Of a stretch of 9,673 bases of DNA, positions 5,483 through 9,673 are shown piece by piece (positions within the stretch are counted from its first letter, which is position 1; every line of letters starts with the position of its first letter). This DNA comes from Bordetella parapertussis (lineage in GTDB: Bacteria; Pseudomonadota; Gammaproteobacteria; Burkholderiales; Burkholderiaceae_B): positions 1 to 9,673 of the forward strand of contig CAMAYM010000095.1 in NCBI GenBank assembly GCA_945862495.1, written 5' to 3'. The position numbers and the translations under genes are program-made. The notes under the pieces are model-generated. The model searched no databases and was not told the DNA's origin. It worked only from the letters and a program-made list of their open reading frames with translations.

Positions 5483-6312
5483 TTTCCTTCGATCAAAATA
5501 TGTACTTCGCCGCCGATCCACACTGTCTTGTGATCCCCAGGTGTCACCGTGACACGGCCGGTACGTCCGATCTGGGTGCCTTGTGCAACAAAATAAGGCT
5601 TTTGCATACGACCGGAGTGCATGAGCCATTTTGCTATCGCTGCATTGAGTGATCCCGTAATGGGATCTTCACTCATCCCGCTTGAGGGCGCGAGCATGCG
5701 AACCTCGTAGTCGCATTCGCTACCGGGTGGATGCGGCGCAATCAGCCCAATTGACTTAAAGGTTGGCCAGCGTACGCGTGAGGAATCAAGCGCCAGCACT
5801 TGTGAGGCATGCTTGAGTTCAAATAGCTGCCATACAGGACCATTACATAGCTCTGCCGTATTGACGACTGAATCGGCAGGAATGTTGAGCACCTGCATGA
5901 TGTCGGCACGGTGCGCAGGATCCATTTCCTTAATCGTGGTCGCAGGCGCCCCAAAAGAAAGCGTTGGACGTTTTGATACGTCCACTTCAACAATGCCGAC
6001 GCCACATTCCTGACGAACGAGTCCTGCGGATTTGGGGATGCCTCCGCAATGGAGCCATGAGGCGCAGGTGCCAAGCGTTGGATGACCTGCAAAAGGCATC
6101 TCGCGACTCGGCGTGAATATTCGCACGCGATAGTCAGCGGAAGGGTCGGTTGGAGTACAGATAAAGGTGGTTTCAGCGAGATTTGTCCACGCAGCGAAGC
6201 GTTGCATTTGCTCGTCTGTCAGGCCGTCTGCATCCACAACAACAGCCAAGCCATTGCCTTGATAAGGTGTTGGACTAAAGACGTCACATTGAATGAAGCG
6301 GCGCAGTTTCAT
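5470..6312 (-). CDS. PhzF-family isomerase/epimerase-like protein
   Basis: A 280-residue cytoplasmic protein of the PhzF fold (two diaminopimelate-epimerase-like halves). It opens with a typical FIQCDVFSPTPYQGNGLAVV (6-25). Residues matching the PhzF active site are Glu47 in NLAETTF, His77 in AGHPTLG (75-81) and Asp216 in SEDPITGS (214-221). GRVTVTPG and WIGGEV close the C-terminal half (252-270). PhzF itself isomerises trans-2,3-dihydro-3-hydroxyanthranilate in phenazine synthesis, but most family members outside phenazine clusters have no known substrate, and no other phenazine gene is present here. The length is normal for the family. It converges with pyrB and diverges from the RidA-family gene. 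No clear Shine-Dalgarno sequence precedes the ATG at 6312. Family is confident; the reaction is unknown. Confidence 0.9.
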   Translation of the reverse strand: MKLRRFIQCDVFSPTPYQGNGLAVVVDADGLTDEQMQRFAAWTNLAETTFICTPTDPSADYRVRIFTPSREMPFAGHPTLGTCASWLHCGGIPKSAGLVRQECGVGIVEVDVSKRPTLSFGAPATTIKEMDPAHRADIMQVLNIPADSVVNTAELCNGPVWQLFELKHASQVLALDSSRVRWPTFKSIGLIAPHPPGSECDYEVRMLAPSSGMSEDPITGSLNAAIAKWLMHSGRMQKPYFVAQGTQIGRTGRVTVTPGDHKTVWIGGEVHILIEGNVQI

Positions 6313-6407
6313 AGATGATCAGGAGTATAGATAAGATAAAATCAGACACTGTGCAATATTACAGATGTTAGACAATTTTTAAACAATTAGCGGTCCATTA
6401 AAATCTA
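6313..6407. other. Divergent spacer, PhzF-family / RidA-family
   Basis: These 95 bp are very AT-rich. TAAAAT hexamers occur on the plus strand near 6338-6343 and at 6399-6404, and TATACT on the minus strand lies close to the PhzF-family start, but none has a good -35 at the right distance. ACAATT occurs twice close together (6373-6378 and 6384-6389). No ribosome binding site is visible for either gene. I see no hairpin of note. Confidence 0.4.
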
Positions 6408-6785
6408 ATGAAACTCATACATTCGCCACATACCCCCGCTCCAGCCGGTCACTACAGCCATGCGGTTGAGTCCGAAGGTTTCATCTTTGTATCCGGTGTT
6501 CTTCCTGGCAAACCCGCGGAAGGGGAAGTCGATAGTTTTGAGCGTCAGGTGCGCGCCTCTTTTAAACATTGTGCAAATATTCTCAAAGCATCCGACTGTA
6601 CGCTCAGCGATGTGGTGCAGTGCACGGCATACATTGTTGGCGTATCGAACTGGCCAGAGTTCAATACGATTTATGCAGATATTTTTGGTGACCATAAGCC
6701 TGCTCGCGCCGTGGTGCCAGTGCCCGAGCTCCATTATGGGTTCATGGTCGAAATTCAATTGGTTGTAGAAAATAAAAAGCGATAG
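6408..6785 (+). CDS. RidA/YjgF family protein (enamine/imine deaminase-like)
   Basis: A 125-residue protein of the RidA/YER057c/UK114 family, normally trimeric and cytoplasmic. RidA proper hydrolyses reactive 2-aminoacrylate-type enamines and imines to ketoacids and ammonia. Family marks are APAGHYSHAV (11-20), FIFVSGVLPG (25-34), VxxSFKHCANILKASDC (helix, 48-64), DVVQCTAYI (68-76) and PARAVVPVPEL (98-108), with the catalytic Arg100 of the RidA subfamily and Glu115 in GFMVEIQLVV. Keeping Arg100 argues for deaminase activity rather than a non-enzymatic subgroup. The SGVLPG loop differs from the SGQIP form of housekeeping RidA, so this may be a paralogue. It is followed after 10 bp by a secreted hydrolase-like gene, probably cotranscribed. 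No Shine-Dalgarno sequence precedes the start, and there is no alternative Met until near the C terminus. Confidence 0.9.
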   Translation: MKLIHSPHTPAPAGHYSHAVESEGFIFVSGVLPGKPAEGEVDSFERQVRASFKHCANILKASDCTLSDVVQCTAYIVGVSNWPEFNTIYADIFGDHKPARAVVPVPELHYGFMVEIQLVVENKKR

Positions 6786-6795
6786 CTGGAGTTTA

Positions 6796-7638
6796 ATGAT
6801 GTTTGAGCGGATCGGAATAAATCGGCTTGGTCTTCAATTAATACTCTTGGTGATGATCTGTATCACTTGTCTGCAGGTGTACGCACAGACCGTGAGTGAG
6901 CGCATTGTTTCAGTTACTCTTCCCGGAGAGCTTCGGCAACAAGGTGTCTTGTCGGTGTATGGTGAAGATCCAAAGCCTGAAAAGCTGCTGGTGATAGTCA
7001 GTGGTCATCCCGGCGTTACACGTCCATACATAGATCAAGCCGGAAAAATCCAAACGAAGCAAAACGGAAATTTTTTGGTGCGATCACGACAGTTCATGAT
7101 CTCAAAAAAAGTCGCCTTATTGTTACTTGATTGTCGGTCTGACTTTATGGATATTTGCGATGATCAATATCAGGCTTCAGCGCAGCGCGCTCAAGACGTA
7201 TTGACATTGGTGGCGAGTGTAAAAGATCTCTACCCGACCATACGCGAGATCTGGGCTGTTTCAACAAGTAGAGGTGCTGTTTCAACTGCCGGCTTTTTAA
7301 AACATGCCGAGAAATCATTTAGCGGCGTCATTCATACTGCGTCAACTTTTAGTAAAGCCACTGATCAAGGACTGGACTTTGGTCCATATAAAAATACACC
7401 GCAGTTTTTAGTGCACCACAAGGATGACCCGTGTGGATTGACGCTATACAGGGATGCCTACATGACCGCAGCAAAATGGAACATACCCCTCATCACTGTC
7501 GAGGGAGGATCAGGATTTCGGGGGCAAAAATGCCAGGCCTTTACGCAGCATGGCTTTGCTGGAATGGAGGCACAAACTGGCGCAGTGATCTTGTCTCTCG
7601 TTGAAAACGGTCAAGCAAAATCACTGCTGATCAAGTAA
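6796..7638 (+). CDS. Secreted alpha/beta-hydrolase-like protein of unknown function
   Basis: A 280-residue protein that I do not recognise as a named family. A signal peptide is clear: a short basic start, a hydrophobic core at about 11-27 (LGLQLILLVMICITCL), then VYA with predicted cleavage before Gln31. There is no lipobox, so it is probably periplasmic or exported. The mature part looks like an alpha/beta hydrolase: strand LLVIVSGHPG (64-73), strand KVALLLLDCRSD (105-116), then EIWAVSTSRGAVSTAG (151-166). There SxSxG replaces GxSxG and Ser158 is the likely nucleophile. The acid is Asp210 or Asp211 in VHHKDDP, and the base is His252 in QHGFAGME. Cys213 and Cys246 could form a disulfide in the periplasm. 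GGAG at 6788-6791 is 4 bases from ATG 6796 and 7 bases from the adjacent ATG 6799, so the second Met may be the true start. It is 10 bp downstream of the RidA-family gene. Confidence 0.7.
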   Translation: MMFERIGINRLGLQLILLVMICITCLQVYAQTVSERIVSVTLPGELRQQGVLSVYGEDPKPEKLLVIVSGHPGVTRPYIDQAGKIQTKQNGNFLVRSRQFMISKKVALLLLDCRSDFMDICDDQYQASAQRAQDVLTLVASVKDLYPTIREIWAVSTSRGAVSTAGFLKHAEKSFSGVIHTASTFSKATDQGLDFGPYKNTPQFLVHHKDDPCGLTLYRDAYMTAAKWNIPLITVEGGSGFRGQKCQAFTQHGFAGMEAQTGAVILSLVENGQAKSLLIK

Positions 7639-7662
7639 AGCTCAATGCGCTAGGAAAATTAA

Positions 7663-9387
7663 TTATCTTTTTAAGTCATGCAGTGCACTTTTCATCAGAT
7701 CTTTCACATCACTGATCCGACCGCTTAACAATGCCTTGGCGCTGTAAGTTGCCATGCCAATAACGTTTTCAGCGCTGACTGTGGGTGGCATGACAAGTTC
7801 GTAACGATTGGTGTGGACATCGAGTAGTGCAGGACCTGGGTGAGAGAGAAAGTCCTGAACGGCTTGCTCGAGATCCTCACTACGTTTGACCTCAAACCCT
7901 TTTAAACCAACTGCTTCAGCGATTTTGGCAAAGCTAGGATTATTCAGGTCCGTATAGTTATTCAGCAAGCCCTCTGTCTTCATTTCCATCTCGACAAAGT
8001 TTAATGCGCCATTGTTCAATACGGCGATCTTGATTGGAAGATTTTCTTGATGAATCGTCAATAAATCGCCCATCAGCATCGCGAGGCCACCATCACCCGC
8101 CATGCAAATCACTTGACGATCGGGATATGCTTTTTTCAAACCTAGCGCCATGGGCATGCCGTTCGCCATCGTGGCATGTCTCAGGCTAATCATGGTGCGG
8201 CGCTTGCCGTTTGTTTTGATGTGACGTAAGGTCCACACCATCGCGGTTCCGGTGTCCGCTGAAAATAAAGCGTCATCATCTGCATATTTGTTAAGCAAAC
8301 TTGCGAGGTGTTGAGGGTGGATCATGTCACCTCGACCAGGTTGCTCCTCCGCCAGTAGTGTGGCTTCAGTTTTTTGACGTTGCTCCAAACATTCGTTCAA
8401 AAAGCTTCCATCAGAACGTTCTTTGATCATTGGAAACAAGGCCTCCAATGACGCGATCACATCGCCCTCTAAGCCGAGCGTGACCGGATGACGTCGGCCC
8501 AAGCGGGCCGCATCGCGATCAATCTGAACGATCTTGGCATGTTTAGGATAGAACTGGCCCCAGGCAAAGTCTGCGCCAAGCAAGAGCAACGTGTCACACT
8601 CGGTCATCATATGAAAACCAGAGTGCACACCCAGCAATCCAGTCATACCAACGTTGTAGGGATTGTCGTACTCAACAAAGTCCTTCGCCCGAGACGTGTG
8701 TGCAATGGGGGCTTTTAGTTTTTTAGCTAAGGCAATCAGTAGGTCATGCGCACCTTGGCAGCCCGCGCCGGCGTAAATGCCAATCTTTTTACCACCGGCG
8801 AGAATCGCGGCAGTTTGGGCAAGTTCGCTATCAGAGGGACGTCGAACCGGATTAGGGAAGTGCACCGAATACGGCACATCATCTTTGATCTCAGTATTGC
8901 TGATATCAACTGGCAGGATAATGACTGCAGGACCCTTTTTGCTGATAGCAGCCTGACAAGCCAGCACCGCAACGCGTCGAGCTTGTTCGGCGTTATAAAC
9001 CTGCTCACAAAAGACCGAGCAATCAGAAAAGACTTTTTGAAAGTCGACTTCCTGGGGCATATCTAAACCAAGGCTCATCGTGTCGAGTTGGCTCGCAATC
9101 ACAATTAGTGGGGCATGATTACGATGGGCCTCGTAGACGCCATTGATCAAGTGTAGGCTGCCAGGCCCACAGGATCCTGCACAACCTGCCAAGACGCCGC
9201 TCATGTAGGACTCAGCTCCGGCCGCAAAAGCTCCGACTTCTTCGTGTCTGGTGTGCACCCATTCAATGGTGCTCTTTGAAATAGCATCCGTGACATGGTT
9301 AAGCGTATCGCCCACAACACCGTAGATATGACGCACTCCGGCGGACTCTAAAACCTCAATAATGACTTGCGCTGCGTTTTTGCTCAT
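7663..9387 (-). CDS. poxB: Pyruvate:quinone oxidoreductase (pyruvate oxidase, PoxB)
   Basis: Thiamine diphosphate- and FAD-dependent enzyme that oxidatively decarboxylates pyruvate to acetate and CO2, passing electrons to membrane quinone. The 574-residue length matches E. coli PoxB (572) and the sequence is collinear throughout. N-terminal pyrimidine domain: ESAGVRHIYGVVGD (14-27), TRHEEVGAFAAGAE (46-59) with the activating Glu49, and CAGSCGPGSLHLING (69-83). Middle FAD domain: GAGCQGAH (207-214) and HVEYDNPY-like FVEYDNPYNVGMTGL (237-251). C-terminal ThDP/Mg domain: GDGG (431-434) through Asn458-Asn459, the classical GDG-to-NN motif. The extreme C terminus keeps LSGRISDVKDLMKSAL (554-569), comparable to the lipid-binding peptide by which PoxB docks on the membrane. 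The start ATG at 9387 has only a weak purine run upstream. It converges with the secreted hydrolase gene, 24 bp apart, with no strong terminator between them. Confidence 0.95.
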   Translation of the reverse strand: MSKNAAQVIIEVLESAGVRHIYGVVGDTLNHVTDAISKSTIEWVHTRHEEVGAFAAGAESYMSGVLAGCAGSCGPGSLHLINGVYEAHRNHAPLIVIASQLDTMSLGLDMPQEVDFQKVFSDCSVFCEQVYNAEQARRVAVLACQAAISKKGPAVIILPVDISNTEIKDDVPYSVHFPNPVRRPSDSELAQTAAILAGGKKIGIYAGAGCQGAHDLLIALAKKLKAPIAHTSRAKDFVEYDNPYNVGMTGLLGVHSGFHMMTECDTLLLLGADFAWGQFYPKHAKIVQIDRDAARLGRRHPVTLGLEGDVIASLEALFPMIKERSDGSFLNECLEQRQKTEATLLAEEQPGRGDMIHPQHLASLLNKYADDDALFSADTGTAMVWTLRHIKTNGKRRTMISLRHATMANGMPMALGLKKAYPDRQVICMAGDGGLAMLMGDLLTIHQENLPIKIAVLNNGALNFVEMEMKTEGLLNNYTDLNNPSFAKIAEAVGLKGFEVKRSEDLEQAVQDFLSHPGPALLDVHTNRYELVMPPTVSAENVIGMATYSAKALLSGRISDVKDLMKSALHDLKR

Positions 9388-9480
9388 GATGAGATCTCGA
9401 CTAGTTCGACAATTGTTTAGCGTGTGTGAAGTATGCCAGTTTTATATATTGAGACACTATCTAGAAAAAATAATATTTGA

Positions 9481-9509
9481 TTTACTTGTCAAAACGCACG
9501 TGGTATAAA
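9481..9509 (+). promoter_or_regulatory. Extended -10 promoter for the thiolase-like gene
   Basis: TTTACT (9481-9486, four of six matches to the -35 consensus) is followed after 17 bp by TATAAA (9504-9509), with TGG immediately before it, the extended -10 form. Transcription would start near 9516 and leave a leader of about 67 bases. The rest of the 195-bp divergent spacer (9388-9582) is AT-rich, with a GAGATCTC palindrome at 9391-9398 just upstream of the poxB start. I see no convincing poxB promoter on the minus strand. Confidence 0.5.
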
Positions 9510-9582
9510 AATTACAAAAATTCAGTGTATCTATTGATTGGGTCAATCGGGTGACATTGAATTATTAAAGAGACAATATTGC

Positions 9583-9673
9583 ATGAGCATTCGCGGCAAA
9601 GCCTATATTGGGGGTATTTATGAGCACCCCGCACGAAAAATTGAAAATAAATCACTCGCCCAGTTACATGCAG
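9583..9673 (+). CDS. Thiolase-like acetyl-CoA acetyltransferase (partial, 5' end only)
   Basis: Only the first 30 codons are inside the window; the frame is open to the right edge. The protein begins MSIRGKAYIGGIYEHPARK and continues to KSLAQLHA. The pattern GKAYIxGxYEHPxR...KSLAQLHAE is, from memory, the usual start of a thiolase group annotated as acetyl-CoA acetyltransferase or SCP-x-like lipid-transfer thiolase, which form or cleave beta-ketoacyl-CoA. AAAGAGA at 9567-9573 serves as the ribosome binding site. The catalytic residues of thiolases lie beyond the edge, so activity cannot be judged. It is divergent from poxB, and both act on two-carbon units, but a shared control is only a guess. 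Confidence 0.65.
   Translation, partial: MSIRGKAYIGGIYEHPARKIENKSLAQLHA

Noticed and set aside
7639..7662. Bidirectional terminator between the secreted hydrolase and poxB
   Set aside because: The 24-bp gap has an AT-rich run but no stem of useful length.
8746..9066. 106-codon plus-strand open frame inside poxB
   Set aside because: It is antisense to conserved PoxB sequence and its translation has no recognisable domain.
9428..9445. Possible sigma-54 site for poxB on the minus strand (TGGCAT...)
   Set aside because: The GG element is present but the GC element at the required distance is missing.

Overview
The window looks like chromosomal DNA of a Gram-negative proteobacterium, most likely a betaproteobacterium (Burkholderiales-like). 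The reasons are an Alx-type TerC protein collinear with the E. coli one, a quinone-linked PoxB, an NhaR-type LysR regulator, and an E. coli-class aspartate carbamoyltransferase with an N-terminal helix-turn-helix extension of a kind I recall from betaproteobacterial annotations. The taxonomic call is inference. There are no rRNA or tRNA genes, CRISPR arrays, insertion sequences or phage genes, and no gene-free stretch exceeds about 195 bp.

Layout. 1-436 (-) is the 5' part of an NhaR-like regulator that runs off the left edge. A 140-bp AT-rich divergent region with a clear TTCGAAT-based dyad operator separates it from an Alx/TerC-type manganese or metal transporter (577-1539, +). Converging on that gene with an 8-bp overlap is a two-gene minus-strand unit: an alpha/beta hydrolase with a cysteine in the nucleophile position (2905-3660), then, 2 bp later, a seven-helix membrane sensor histidine kinase with no response regulator in view (1532-2902). 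Divergent from the hydrolase is a very small GNAT-type acetyltransferase (3794-4093). It is followed by pyrB (4162-5424), which encodes aspartate carbamoyltransferase with an HTH-like extension of about 78 residues and has its own TATAAT box and a good ribosome binding site.

The right half holds a PhzF-family enzyme (5470-6312, -), which converges on pyrB and diverges from a RidA-family protein (6408-6785, +). The RidA-family gene forms a tight pair with a secreted, lipobox-free alpha/beta-hydrolase-like protein (6796-7638, +). Then comes poxB, the pyruvate:quinone oxidoreductase that makes acetate (7663-9387, -). Divergent from poxB, behind an extended -10 promoter, is the first 30 codons of a thiolase-like acetyl-CoA acetyltransferase (9583 to the right edge, +).

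Functionally this is a mosaic of small units: metal or pH homeostasis (NhaR-like plus Alx-like), signalling (hydrolase plus kinase), pyrimidine synthesis, reactive-metabolite or side-product handling (PhzF, RidA) and acetyl-unit metabolism (PoxB, thiolase). The items most worth a second look are the HTH-aspartate carbamoyltransferase fusion, the hydrolase/7TM-kinase pair, and the operator between the NhaR-like and Alx-like genes together with the loss of a family glutamate in the Alx-like protein.
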